Both the position numbers and the translations under genes were made by a program. 64,000 nt of DNA from assembly GCF_028640845.1 (NCBI RefSeq), contig NC_080540.1, positions 51,442,561 through 51,506,560 on the forward strand, in the 5' to 3' direction. Position 1 is the first letter of the stretch, and each line of letters opens with the position of its first letter. The notes below the pieces were generated by a model that was not told the DNA's origin, did not search any database, and saw only the letters and a list, made by a program, of their open reading frames with translations. This DNA is from Ahaetulla prasina. Lineage: Eukaryota > Chordata > Lepidosauria > Squamata > Colubridae. Positions 42,190-53,639 of the stretch are shown here, piece after piece.

Positions 42190-42490
42190 ATGGATCATTC
42201 AACAAATCAACCCAGAGTACTCACTCAGGGCATAAATCACCAGAATCAAGTTATCCTATTTTGGACATACAGTATATGTGAAGAGCCAGCTCACTGGAGG
42301 AGGCCTTAAGGCTGGGAAAGGTAGAAGGAAACAGGAAAAGGACAACTTACAGCAAAGTTGATGGACTTTGTTGTGTAATCAATAAGTAAAATATTGGAAG
42401 ACCTAAAAGACCAGGTTGGAGACAGGCTTTGCAGTGTGTGTGTGTGTGTGTGTGATCACTATGAGTCAACAATGACTTGATGGCAAATGA
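42190..42490 (+). mobile_element. RTE/BovB-like LINE 3' remnant
   Basis: CTATTTTGGACATACAGTAT, AGCCAGCTCACTGGAGGAGG, GGGAAAGGTAGAAGGAAAC, ACCAGGTTGGAGACAGGC and ATGAGTCAACAATGACTTGA keep the order of an RTE-group ORF2 end and 3' UTR, whose protein has a YFGH...GKVEGKR...RW(M/L)D pattern. A (GT)n at 42436-42453 sits inside. Heavily decayed. Confidence 0.5.
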
Positions 42491-43192
42491 TCAATCAAAT
42501 TATCCTCATTCTTAATTGAGCATATGAATATGTACAGAAATAGATTTATTTTGGGAGATGCTACTTGGTTAGTGGGTGTAGGTTTTATTTTTTTAAAAAA
42601 ATTAAAACCTTTTAAAGTCAGGAAATATTTTAAGACACATCAGGATAGGGTGCATAGGAGATGTCTGGTCTCTAAGAGGAGATCATATTCACATTGGAAG
42701 CAACATACATACAGTTTTTTAAGCCCTTTGAAAAAAAGAAAGCTATTCTATTATTTACCATGGCAACTGCCTGTAAAACCAATTCTTCTTCTTTCTTCCC
42801 TTAAATTTGCCACCTGAGAATTGGATGTGGCTGAATATGTAAGGTCATTTTGTTTCAGCCCTAGAATGTATTATGCAAACTAAAGTAGTATGTTATGGAG
42901 ATATGAGATGCTCAACTTCTATTTTACGTGATTTGGGGTTTAAATTGAATGCTTACTACCCTTCCTCCATGTCATTTAAATGTTTCCTAAAAAATAATGC
43001 ATTAAAATGTGTACGCAGTTCTCTTAATATGTGCATTTTTGTACACACTTGTTCCTTCTAATTTACATAAGTTTGTACACATTTCCAGTGATCTGCAATT
43101 ATTTGCAAAACTTGAAAGTTTGAATGAAATGAAATGGTGGGATTCTTGATGCTAACAGAGCTTAGCTTTATTCATGCATAAGTTTCATTATC
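42491..43192. other. No recognised feature
   Basis: AT-rich unique-looking sequence; the 97-codon frame at 42524-42817 has no recognisable domain. Confidence 0.4.
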
Positions 43193-43200
43193 CAACTAGG

Positions 43201-43435
43201 CAGTGATGAAATTCAATTTTTTTTACTACCGGTTCTGTACGCGTGGCTTGGTGGGCATGGTGTGGCTTGGTGGGTGTGGCTTGGTAGGTGTGGCAGGGGA
43301 AGGAAACTGCAAAATCTCCATTCTCACCCCACTCTGGGACCAGCCAGAGATTATATTTGTTGGTTCTCCGAACTACTCAAAATTTCCACTACCAGTTCTC
43401 CAGAACCTGTCAGAACCGGCTGGATTTTACCCCTG
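43201..43435. mobile_element. hAT MITE, TSD decayed
   Basis: Starts CAGTGATGAAATTCAA and ends GGCTGGATTTTACCCCTG. Flanks CAACTAGG and CAAGTAAG agree at 6 of 8. The interior holds CACCCCACTCTGGGACCAGC as in 25401-25619, plus extra GTGGCTTGGTGGG-type tandem units (43249-43290). Confidence 0.8.
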
Positions 43436-43443
43436 CAAGTAAG

Positions 43444-43934
43444 TAACATCTTCAGATTTAGAAGGGAACGAGGTTTGTTCTCTTTTAAATACAGTGGCTT
43501 GCTTTGTCAGTGTTGGTGGGTTTTTTTACCTTCCTGATAATTTCTTGATTAGGCTGTCATTTATTGTTTGATCATTTGTCTGAGCTGGTATTTCCTTGAC
43601 TAGGATACTGTTTACTGCTCTAAATAACTTCTTGTTTACTGACATTAAAATATTGTAGCAATTTCATGAACTGATACAAGGACCTGCAGGAAAAGTAGCA
43701 AGGCTCTGAATTGTTTTGTCACCATTTGAACTATTGAGCACAATCTACTGTGTATAGTGATGTAACTTCTATACAGAAGGAATGGCGGGTGATGTGATGT
43801 GACAGGGTGATCTGAGTGATGTGACAGCTGTTTGCCACTAACATGAGCAGTGAAGCAATGTGTTTTATCACATCCTTAAAATCTGTCCCTAGCAGATTTT
43901 GGATGGCAAAACTAACACTGCTTTCTGTTGGACT
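43444..43934. other. No recognised feature
   Basis: Unique-looking sequence. Confidence 0.4.
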
Positions 43935-44160
43935 TACTTTTTTCTTCTTTAACATTTATCATTTTTATTTTATTATATAAAATGCAAAAAAGCAAAGAAA
44001 ATAGGAAATGAAGGAGAGTGGGGGAAAATGGGTGTGAGATACAAGAGAAAAAGAAAGAAAAGAGGCATTGGCTTCCAACTCTTCCTGGCACAGTATAAGA
44101 TAAACACACTCCAAACTCAACTTTTTGTGTTTATACATTAATATATAACTAACCATTCCT
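43935..44160 (-). mobile_element. L1-like LINE 3' end
   Basis: On the minus strand TATACTGTGCCAGGAAGAGT, TGGAAGCCAATGCCTC, a T-rich stretch and TATAATAAAATAAAAATG match the plus-strand segment at 54572-54748 in order. Assignment to L1 is inferred from the A-rich end. Confidence 0.45.
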
Positions 44161-44269
44161 ATAACACCAAATCTTTCTAATCAACAAAACCAGGGTCAAA
44201 GTTTCATTTCCCCCCCCCTTCACAAGTACAAATTCCAGAAGTGATATCCAAATAAGGACATATTTTCCT

Positions 44270-44450
44270 CATTAAATTGTTGTATCATTAAGTGTTAAAT
44301 TTGTACCCTATGACTATCATTAAGTGTTGTAAGTGTTGTACCTTGATAAAGGTATCTTGTCTTTTTATGTACACTGAGAGCATATGCACCAAGACAAATT
44401 CCTTGTGTGTCCAATCACACTTGTCCAATAAAATTTTATTCTATTCTATT
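44270..44450 (+). mobile_element. LINE 3' UTR (GACAAATTCC/CCAATAAA family)
   Basis: Second copy of the family at 3296-3451: CCTATGACTATCATTAAGTG, GAGAGCATATGCACCAAGAC, TTGTGTGTCCAATCACACTT, then only about three ATTCT units. The short array contrasts with the 155-base array at 3452. Confidence 0.65.
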
Positions 44451-44459
44451 AAATAAAGT

Positions 44460-44911
44460 AGTCAATTTAACCATTCCTGTTTTATCTTCCTTGCTATGGA
44501 AGATAATTCCTTACTTAATCTTTGTGAACTGACACCATTTTTATTTGCAAAATGTATTGTATTCTTTCAAATTCTTTGGCCTTACTGGAGAAAAAAAAAG
44601 GGGGGGGGCTTTTTTTACCCCTTTTTTTCCTTCAAAGTACTAAACTTTTTGAAAAAACAAACACACACTTTAAAAAAAATATCAAAACTTTTTAATACAT
44701 CTTTTTCTTTGACTTCTTAACATACAAGATTTAAATTTCAGCGTTGCATTTATCTCCCTCCCCCCAAACTACCCTTATAGAATATATTTTTTCTTTTATA
44801 AACATCCCTTTTAACATACATTTTGACTTATTTTTTTCTAACAAAATTTGTTTTCTGTGCTCATGGCAGGATCCATGTCTGTATTGGTTCTGCCAATGCA
44901 GCTAAGACCAT
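44460..44911. other. No recognised feature
   Basis: AT-rich sequence with homopolymer runs (G9 at 44600-44608). A decayed LINE tail is possible but not demonstrable. Confidence 0.35.
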
Positions 44912-45017
44912 GTTTCTAACCTTGGCAACTTTAACATGTGTGGACTTCAACTCTCAAAATTCTCGGGCCACCAAGTTCAAATTCACACATCTCAAAGTTG
45001 CCAATGTTGAAAAAAGC
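44912..45017. mobile_element. hAT-type MITE, decayed
   Basis: TTCTAACCTTGGCAACTTTA at the left end and AAAGTTGCCAATGTTGAAA at the right end are inverted repeats. GTGTGGACTTCAACTC resembles the family at 16526 and 54778. Confidence 0.6.
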
Positions 45018-45910
45018 TGAGCTAAGAGATTTAATCATTTCTCTGAATTCTGAATTTGGGCTCCAAGTAGAACAGACTGGTATAGATTTTTGGGTGAAAG
45101 CGTTTACATTTTGCATGATTGGGGAAGATTTATCACATTTACTGTTTATTTAATCAATATCAGGCTAAAACCCACAGGTTCTGACCTAAACTGGTTTTGT
45201 TTTCAAGAATCAAGGGTGGCAAGGCTATGCATGCTACAGTATTCACATGAGGACTGGCATCTTGGAAAAGTCATTGGAAAAGTAAGTTTTCTTTTTAATA
45301 TTGTTTGCAAATGTTTTTTTTAATTTTAAATTGGGACAAGACACTTTTTGCCTTGGTTTAGTAAATTCACTTTAGCCTTTTTATTCAAATATTTGGAGAT
45401 AGCTCTACTTGTCAAATTTGCTTAGTAGAGTGGGACATATTTTTATTCTGGAGAAATAAAGATGTTCAGTTGCAACTTGATACAGGGCCAATGCCCTCTA
45501 AAAAACTACAATCCCTATTGATTTTATTCCATTTGGCCCCAAAAACCGAAGTAGCAGCAGATAACTGGTACTTCTCCATTACAGACAATGGACAAGTTTG
45601 CTTTAAATTGAATCTCAAAGGGTCTCAAATCAAATCTGTTTGACCATGGATCACAAGTCAAATTGAATCTCGCTCTCTTCAAATCTCAACTTTCTAGTTT
45701 GAATCAAATCACAATTGATTGGAACAGCCCGTTTTATGCACTCCTTAGCAAACAATATATTGGCAAGCAGTTTCCTTTAGTACATTATGTTTTTGACTGC
45801 ATTTGGTTCAATTTTGTGAATTGTACTACAAAACCCAGAACATATTATTCATACATGTAATGTGTAAGTACAGCAAATATGAATTAGATATGTTCTGGTT
45901 AGAAAAGTGC
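45018..45910. other. No recognised feature
   Basis: Unique-looking AT-rich sequence; several short frames without recognisable domains. Confidence 0.4.
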
Positions 45911-45912
45911 AG

Positions 45913-46329
45913 CCAGTAGTCCTTGACTTACAACGACAACTGTAAGTCCTTGACATAGAATGACAATTGTACAACTAATATTTCAGTTGCTAACTGATAT
46001 GGTCACTAAGTGAGTCACCATTTGACTGGATACACTTTTATGACCATTTTACTAGGGTCATTAAGTGAATCACATGATCATTAAACAGATCCAGCTTCCC
46101 CAATTGATCTTGCTTGTTGGAAACCCGCTGGGAAAGCTGCAAATCCCAATGTCATGATCAAAGGATACTGCAGCTGGTCATAAACACAAACTAGTGGCCA
46201 AGCACCCAAATTGGAATCACATGACCACAGGAATGGTGGCACCTCTGAGGCTAGGTTGTAAATCATTTTTCTGAGGCTGTCGTAATTTGAACCATTATTC
46301 AACAAATGGTCGTAAGTCGAGGTCTACCT
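45913..46329. mobile_element. Palindrome-ended DNA element, intact length
   Basis: Ends CAGTAGTCCTTGACTTAC and GTAAGTCGAGGTCTACCT are inverted repeats. The interior (TTGCTTGTTGGAAACCCGCTG, ATCACATGACCAC, AACAAATGGTCGTAAG) matches the family at 2173 and 17275. It is non-autonomous. A small internal duplication of the end (GACTTACAACGACAACTGTA and variants) lies at 45925-45975. Confidence 0.75.
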
Positions 46330-47006
46330 GTAATGTATCCATGCTATGCAAAAGAAGTGACATTCCACTGCAATAAGGAGAATATATTTTAATAATTCCA
46401 AGCCACCTACTAAAACACAGTGCTAGAAGAACTCAAGTGTAACTTCTGCTTTATAAAAAATATACAGTGAATGATACTTTATAATCATTTGCCTCCTCCC
46501 CACCCAATAAAGTAGCTGTGATGTTTATTCCTGAGCATATACATTTCTTAAAATACAGGCATACCGGGGCTCAGTTCAGCTTTTGGTTTGCTCTGAAGCC
46601 CAGGGATTGTCAATAGAATTGTTTGGACTTATACCACTGAGGTGCTCAAATCTGCCAACTCTTCCCTTTATCTGTGCATCTACTGAAGAGACCCATTAAT
46701 AGGGATCCCTAACGACACTAAAAAGATGGTGATATTTATATATAAATATATCAAGTGAACCAAATATAAAGTCAACTTTGCAAATTTTGTTAGAGCTAAA
46801 ACTTCAGGAGGGGGGGGGGGAATGAAGTATCAGAACTGATATGCAGGAAATAGTTTGGTTTAAAACAAGAATTTAAATGACGTTTTATAGATCAAATAAT
46901 AAACTGAAAGAAAAATAAATTTAAAAGGTTTGGGTTGGTTGTTTGTGAAAGGTCCTCTTCCGTGAAACCTCTGAACTGAGGACATTCAAGTGGAGAACTG
47001 TCCTTT
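46330..47006. other. No recognised feature
   Basis: Unique-looking sequence with a G11 run near 46810. Confidence 0.4.
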
Positions 47007-47011
47007 ACTTC

Positions 47012-47624
47012 TGTTGTGGTCTGCCAGCAGCCTGCAGAGCTGGCAATGGAGTCAGACAGCGATGAGGCTGAGGAAGAACATGGGCCAGTCCTAGAGGCTG
47101 GGAAAGACCCGGATGAGGGCTCTGTGTTGGAGGCAGAGGTGGGACCAAGGCCATCAGGGAGCGATATGCAGATTCCAGAGCCTCCAGAGGCTGACAGTAG
47201 TGAGGCAGAAGAACAGGAGGAGCCTGTTCCTAGTGCACGCATGAGAAGAGCTGCCAGAAGGCAAGAGCAGCTCAAGCAAAGAGGACGACTCGGGAGTAGG
47301 GCAAGAGATGATTGGCCCCTCCTATAAGGCTTAAAAGACCAGCAACGGTGTTTGGGCTCTTTGCCAGAAACAACGTTGATAGCTTTGTCTTGTTGCATTT
47401 GTTTCGTATCGGTGTCTTCTGAATTTTTGCCAAGAAAGACCTTTGGGAGTTTGCCTAATTGGACCAAGGTTGGTGATAGGACCGAGGAATTTGTGTTGGG
47501 AGGAATTTGCTTTAATTGTAGTTGGACTACATTGAGAATGAGTTAATTCTCAGCTGTTCTAATAAAGTTTGTTTGTTTTACACTGACTGAGTTTCGCACT
47601 ACCTACTTGGGCCTGGTCACAACA
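47012..47624 (+). mobile_element. Solo LTR, family A copy 2
   Basis: Starts TGTTGTGGTCTGCC and ends CCTGGTCACAACA, with ACTTC (47007-47011) and GCTTC (47625-47629) flanking. It aligns end to end with 6075-6684. It holds a TATA-like CCTATAAGGCTTAAAAG (near 47322) and AATAAAG near 47561. A 103-codon frame at 47016-47327 is open in this copy but not conserved in the other copy, so it is not taken as a gene. Confidence 0.8.
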
Positions 47625-47629
47625 GCTTC

Positions 47630-48012
47630 TAGTTTAGTTGTTAAGATGTCTTGTTCCTCCTGTCCAGAAAATAAACTAAAGATTGCAAAATTTTAAGAAA
47701 TTGAGAGCTTTTCCTGACAACATTGCTTCATCAACAATGTTATACATTCAGAATGGTTCAAAAACTCAAGCATGAAACAACCAGTTTTAGGATTTTGGGT
47801 TTTTTTTAATTATTCCGATGATCATTTTTAGCAACTTTCTGGGAAGTGCTCCAACTCTGGCCTGCTTTTCTCCTGCTGATGGGTTTAGCAATGGCCAGTT
47901 TCCCAAACTACTGCTTGCGTTAAGAAGCTAAGCCTCACTCTCACTCAAAAAGTTGGTTCCTCAGTAAGGACATATAGCCCCATCAAGCTACTTCCTCAAT
48001 CTTTTGGTGCCT
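47630..48012. other. No recognised feature
   Basis: Unique-looking sequence. Confidence 0.4.
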
Positions 48013-48017
48013 CCCAT

Positions 48018-48515
48018 TGTTGGAAGAAATATCCATCTGGGTTCAGTTCCAAGTGGGGACAAAGACACTGGAAACATGGAGGCTGCTTGGAAAGATGGTT
48101 TAATGGTGGTCAGGATCACATGGCTTGAGTTCCTGAACAGAAAAAAGGATGAGATCCTGTGCACTCCCTAGCTTTATGCTTTTTCTGAGCTTTGAACTTT
48201 CTGGGGCACAGGAAGAGTATCCTGATTGGTTGTCAAACTTCCAGGTGGTCTAGGGGTCTTAGCTAGCATTGTAGGTTGTCCCTCAAGCTTGCCTGAGCCT
48301 TGCCATGTGGTGAGTTTCTGTTCTAAATGGGTTCTACTATGATGCAGATGATGGCCCATTAGCAAAGGTGGGGGGTGGCAGGAAGTTGCAGGGAGCTGCT
48401 TTGTCTTTAAAACATGTTTCTCCATTTCTCATCCAGGGAAATATATTCTGCCTTTTTAAATATTTTCTAAAATATTTCATTCTTCTAGGAGGTGGGTGGG
48501 TGCTAAATTCCTACA
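48018..48515 (-). mobile_element. Probable LTR, minus strand
   Basis: On the minus strand it starts TGTAGGAATTTAGC and ends ATATTTCTTCCAACA, 498 bases. CCAT flanks it on both sides (48014-48017 and 48516-48519). A CATAAAGC promoter-like motif lies at 48171-48178 and an ATTAAA-type signal at about 48100. A purine-rich GGAGGAAGG lies just upstream on the minus strand (48528-48536), as a polypurine tract would, so this could be a 3' LTR with a remnant of internal sequence rather than a solo LTR. Confidence 0.5.
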
Positions 48516-48667
48516 CCATAATGTTGCCTTCCTCCAGTTCCTCTATCCCTTGCAGATACCTGGCCTTCCTCTAGGTATTAATTGTACTAAATAAACTAGG
48601 CTGCCTTTTTAGGCCTATCGTGCTCCTAATCCTTTAAACTAAGATCCTTCTGCCTGATTTTTTTTTT

Positions 48668-48988
48668 TCACCACTGGTTGGACTGAGGTGCCTCATTTAG
48701 ATGGGGACCCTGCTTTCTCCATCTGCTTGGGTTAAGGACCTTCTGCCCCTTGGGATATTTTGTCCTCTCTCTTGCTTTCCTTTTATCACCCTCTTCTTTC
48801 TTATCAGCTCTAGGTTGCTGAACTGGACTGGTAGCCACTGGCTTGGGCTGGGTCCCTTTCTTGCTCTTGGCTTGGGTGATTTTTTTTTGTTTTGTCTTTT
48901 GCATTCCACTGGGGCTTCTGGCTGATTTCACCAGTGTCCTGGGCCTCTTCTTCCAAGCAGAACATTGTTGCTGTTGGTAGAAGAGCAT
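48668..48988 (-). other. Lys/Arg-rich open frame of unknown nature
   Basis: A 106-codon frame on the minus strand, very rich in Lys, Arg, Gln and Pro, ends about 150 bases upstream (in minus orientation) of the probable LTR. It might be a remnant of the element's internal region or chance. No domain is recognised and I see no promoter or splice signals specific to it. Confidence 0.15.
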
Positions 48989-49071
48989 TCTCTGTGCACA
49001 GAAGCTGTCAAACTTCCTTGACTCTGCCCTTCCTCACTTGGCAAATCCATTGCTGCTAGATTAAACAGATT

Positions 49072-49400
49072 TACAGAGTTGGAAGGGACCTGGTAGGTCG
49101 TCTAATCCAACCTCCCACCCAAGCAGGAGACCCTACACCATTTCTGACAAAGGGCAGTCCAATCTCTTCTTGAAAGTCTCCACAACTAATGAAGGAAAGC
49201 TGTTCCACTGGTTGATTGTTCACGCTGTCAGAAAATTTCTCCTTATTTCAAGGTTGAATCTCTCCTTGATCAGTTTGCATCCATTATTCCTTGTCCTGCC
49301 CTCAGGTGCCTTGAAAAATAGCTTGACCCCCTTCCTCTCTGTGCCAGCCCCTCAAATATTGGAACACTGTTGTCATGTCTCTCCTGGTCCTTCTCTTGTG
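49072..49400 (-). mobile_element. CR1/L3-type LINE 3' end
   Basis: CAGAGTTGGAAGGGACCTGG, CCCACCCAAGCAGGAGACCC, AAGCTGTTCCACTGGTTGAT and TGCATCCATTATTCCTTGTC are the reverse complement of the CR1/L3 block at 806-1202. Unlike the other copies it has no microsatellite tail. Confidence 0.75.
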
Positions 49401-49795
49401 AGATTATGGGGGAGAAAACTAAACTCTTGATAGATACCCTGTGAATTTGATGTTCTGACCCAAAATCTCCAAGAAGGCATTATTTTGGGGTTTTCACATG
49501 TTCAAAGGAAAAGAGAATGCTAACCTAATCCTGAGGCTGAGAATAAATCTTCTCAGGTTGAATGAAAGAACTGTAACAGTTTCTAAAAGAAGAAAAGACA
49601 ACCATGACAAGCAAACTGTACCAGTGATACAAAAATATGGCATTACAGACAACGAGTTATGAAGGCTAGTGCATCTGAAAGCAACTAACACCAGCAAGCT
49701 ACACCACCACCATCAAGAAAGGAAGGTGTTTGCTTTTCTCCACATTGAGAGCAATGTAATGTACCAGCAGCAGGAAGGAGTCAGGCAAAGGAGAA
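49401..49795. other. No recognised feature
   Basis: Unique-looking sequence. Confidence 0.4.
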
Positions 49796-49799
49796 ATTT

Positions 49800-50250
49800 A
49801 TTTTATTTATTTAATTATTAAATTTTTATGCTGCTCAACTTACTCATGCAGTGACTCTGGGTGCCTTACAAAGTAATAAAAAAATAAAAAAGATAATACA
49901 AGTTAGTTAAAATTAGGAGAGTTAAAAAGGAAAGCTGAAAACCAAGATGACAAGTGACCTGGGGGTAGGGATCTTCTGTACCCTATCAGTCACCCCAATA
50001 TAGCATGCCTTGTCAGATTTCCGGGCCCAATGGCACAGCCAAGTTTTCAGGCTCTTCCAGAAGTCCAGGAATGAGGAAGTAGGCTTCACCTCTATCAGGA
50101 GAACATTCCAGAAGGCAAAGGCCATAGCAGAAAAGGCTCTTCTTCTGGGCCCTGCCAGCTGAAATTCTTTGGGAGACAGGATCTGAAGTAGGACTCTTCT
50201 GCTTGAATGAATGTCGTGGGTTAGTCCCAGCACGGTGAGAAGGCTCCTTA
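49800..50250 (-). mobile_element. Old L2-type LINE 3' end
   Basis: On the minus strand the frame 50233-49922 reads LSPKEFQLAGPRRRAFSAMA and then FAFWNVLL, with SLKTWLCHWA after it. This is the L2 C-terminal pattern (P....L..PR.RAFSV.AP.LWN..P...LKTWLF). A 3' end with a TTTATTTAATTATTAAAT tail at 49800-49830 closes it. Confidence 0.65.
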
Positions 50251-50330
50251 TTATGACTTGGATCCTACAAATAGATTGCCTTCAGATATTGTTCTCCCTC
50301 TCTCTTTCTCTCATCCCACTTTCCTCCTGA

Positions 50331-50983
50331 GCATAGATATCCCTTACCTAAATTAAACCCCAGAATCATTACACTTACTTTTCTCCATCTCTGTCTCTCT
50401 AGAAGTCCTTGCAGTTATCCTGAATATACCTTCTATGCTATGGAGTGAGAACAAAGAGATTGGAGAGGAAAGGATTTTAAGAGGGTATTTTATTTATATA
50501 TCATGCTTACAACCCCAGCCCCAGGCTGCCAGCCTGGGTCTTATTGCTTTCAATATATATAGGAAAATAAGCAAGCACTTGAACATACAAAAACAGGGGA
50601 GAGTGGTTAGGAGGCAAACAAAAGGTGAATCTTAGTAGTCTTATCACTTTCCAGTTGTAAATCACAGTCACAATCATGTGACCTCCCACTTAGTGATGCT
50701 TTGCTGAGCAGAAGAGTTGCTAGTTCCAATTAGGGTTGCTAATCAAGGAGTATACATCTCTCCTAATTTTATTCCTACAGCAATCTTTCAAGGAGCAGGA
50801 TGGTGGTGGACTAAGAACAACCAGCTGAAATTCAGCCATTGAGCTCAAGCAAGGCTGAACATAGGTATCCCTTACCTAAATTAAACCACAGAATCATTAC
50901 ACTTGCTTTTCTCCATCTCTGTCTGTCTAAAGGTCCTTCCAGTTATGCTGCATATACCTTCTATGCTATGGAGTGAGAGGATG
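50331..50983. repeat. Pair of ~127-bp direct repeats 526 bp apart
   Basis: 50331-50457 and 50857-50983 share CATAGATATCCCTTACCTAA/CATAGGTATCCCTTACCTAA, AGAATCATTACACTT, TTTTCTCCATCTCTGTCT and ACCTTCTATGCTATGGAGTG with about ten mismatches. The sequence between them is not recognised. It may be a local duplication or the two ends of an unknown element. Confidence 0.75.
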
Positions 50984-51210
50984 TTCTGCAATATCACTAA
51001 AATTTAGACATTTTAATTGATTTTTCTAATTACTGTATAAGATATGGAATCCCATACTAAATGGCAACTTCCTTCTTTAACTCGACAAGGAAATAACAAA
51101 CTAACCAACCAAACAACCAAACAAACAAACAAACAGTGTCTATGAATTTATATAGATTTATTGACATTTTGTTAAGACTCCTTTGCGAGCTTCTTCTAGC
51201 ACCTCTAGTG

Positions 51211-51339
51211 CAGGTGTGTCAAACTCATGACCTGTGGGCTGGATGCATCATATGCCTATTTTACCCATTTTAGCAAAGGGGGAAAAAGTCACAATACATC
51301 ATGTGACTCCACTGTGACAATGCGAGTTTGACACCCCTG
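51211..51339. mobile_element. hAT MITE with 8-bp TSD CTCTAGTG
   Basis: Starts CAGGTGTGTCAAACTCATGA and ends GCGAGTTTGACACCCCTG, flanked by identical CTCTAGTG at 51203-51210 and 51340-51347. It is the same family as 62661-62856. Confidence 0.9.
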
Positions 51340-51349
51340 CTCTAGTGGC

Positions 51350-51690
51350 AAGGTCTAAAACAACTCGCCATGGCCAACTCACTGCGGGACAACTTGCCGT
51401 GGAATAAACCATGTGGGATAACTCAGTGGAATAAATGTTAACTGTTTCTTCTACATTATTTCCATTTTTGTCAATGGAAACATTGTTAAACAGTGGCAGA
51501 AAACAGTTATCATGTTAAGTTATCCTGGATTGTCCAGTGGCGAGATGGCCATGCCAGGCTGGTCATGGTGAGATGGCTGCAGTGAGTTGGCCACAACATG
51601 GCCAAAGCAAGATAGTCATGGTGAGATGGTCATTGCAAAATGGTCAAAGTGAGATGGCCATGGTGAGTTGGCCCATTTCCCTAGGGGCAT
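51350..51690. repeat. Degenerate GGCCATGG/GAGATGG-rich inverted and tandem repeat
   Basis: The left part has CAACTCGCCATGGCCAACTC. The right part has tandem variants of GGTCATGGTGAGATGG. The centre holds TTAACTGTTTC...GAAAACAGTTA as an inverted pair (51439-51450, 51498-51512). This looks like a DNA element whose ends are built of short variable tandem units. Confidence 0.5.
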
Positions 51691-53639
51691 CCCCCAGTAT
51701 GCATAATGCAGATAGTTATGATCATTAATTTAGTAACTGTTTGAAGTTATAATGCAGCTGAAAAAAGCTGTCCCTTGACCTGGTTATCTTTTAGGGGAAC
51801 TTCACTTTCAGGACCTCTTGATATACTGTCTATTGTCCATCTTAGATCAAAATCAGTTTAGATGGAATTGGAAAAGAAATGTGACTTTTGAAGAAGACAA
51901 AACAGAATGAAACCAAAGAGATGACCATTGCTTTAAATACCTTTTATAGAAATCCCATAAAATTACAGGAAATTGGTGCTACCCTTTTAGTGGCATTTAG
52001 CCTGAGCTTATTTTGCCACATCAGCTTCCAGAGGATTCCTACTCATGGCATAATCACAGAGAGTCAAAATTTACAAATGCAAATTCATGAATCTTTTCGG
52101 CAGATAAAGAAAAAATCCTATGATTTTAAAAAAAACGTATTGTTTTGTGCGTAACAAGCAACAAGGCAAATTCTTCAAATCTGTCAGTGGAAGAAATGAA
52201 AGCAGAGAGATTTTCCCTTTCTTTTCAAGAAAAAGATATTGAAGAAGATTTATAATGTCAGGCAATGTTCACATGCAAGAATGTGTAAGTGTGCCTTATA
52301 AGTTTGGAAGAAAGAGCTTGCATTTAAGTAGATTTGGCACTTTCTCGTTGAGTATGATAAATTCTATATAAACAGGGGAAACGTCTTGGTAAGAGCTTTT
52401 TCCCGTCGGATCTGTGATGAATCCTCGAATGTGAAATAGTCACTAAAGAAACTTGGATTTCAAATGTTCGCTTAACACAGCCTTGGAAGAATAATGATGT
52501 TAAAGCATTTGTCCTCTGCTTTGGCGCTTAGAATGAATGACATTACTTTTCTAGTGCTACTGTATCACTATTTCTTTATTATAAAGAAGCCAAACACTTT
52601 ATAGGAAAAAAAGTATAGTTACAGTAAAAAAGTAAAGTTAACTATTTAATAAGAAATATTGTAAAAAGAGAGGCAAAAAAGCAGAAGCCCATGAGAAAAG
52701 CACTCATGCAGACCATCAAATATCTACTTACACACATTCTAAAGTGAATCCATATAGGACTGTACGAACCATATTCTAATAGTACTCACTGTGTTTTATG
52801 TTTTGGTTTTGGTTTTCATATTGTGGTTTTAGTGGACGGGACCCCCATAACTGCTGCAATTATCCTTCCGATATTGAGACAGGGCAGCTGGGATGCTAGG
52901 AATGGGAAGCGGGTAAAAAAAAACATAATTACAGGCATTTTTATGGTCTAAGAATATCTGATTCTGTATATTTTTTTTGAAACTAGACAAGTTCAGAAAC
53001 TGGGTGATTAGAAGTTCAATATGTGCATTGGATTAATGTTACCCTTTTAATATGATGGTGTTTGCTTATTTAGTTATTTAGCATATGCCAGCCTTTCATA
53101 AATTTCCAAGATCAGACTTAAAAAAAAAAATCAGTAAAAAACATACATTGGCTAAAATGAGTGTTAAAAACTGCAAAGCAACAACCGAGAAAGAGCAAAC
53201 TACATTTTTTTTTCCCATTTGGTACGGGGTCAAGAAACAACTTCAAAAAGAGATCTAAAGCAAAATCTTCAAAGCGGAGCACAGCCATTGGGCAGTTTGT
53301 TGGAGCGCTTCTGCTTCTTTGCCATTCTGAATGTAGAGTATATATTTTAAGTATTATTAAAAAGTATAAATTATATTCCATCAGTTTATTTTGCTACAAA
53401 AATGGCAGGGTGCTTTGTGGTCTTTCAAGACAGCAAGACATTTATTATAATTAAAGTATCAGAAAAGCAGCAATTTATTAATAAGTATAATGAAAGCATG
53501 TTTGAATATGAAAACAGCATGCCAAAAAGTGGGAAACAACAATGAAAAACATGGTTTTTAGGAAATTGTGTTTCCAAGCAATGCCATTTTAATAGTATGA
53601 TTAAAATAAAGAAGCTAAATATAATACTTTTATTAAATG
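51691..53639. other. Unique sequence with candidate conserved noncoding DNA
   Basis: No repeat family recognised. Two parts, 52250-52560 and 53160-53345, have balanced composition, CpGs (AAACGTC, CCCGTCGGATC, CCTCGAATG; CAAAGCGGAGC) and no simple repeats. They look more like constrained noncoding DNA than their surroundings. Confidence 0.35.

Noticed and set aside
47016..47327. 103-codon acidic frame in LTR family A
   Set aside because: The other copy of the LTR (6079-6368) breaks this frame, so there is no sign of selection.
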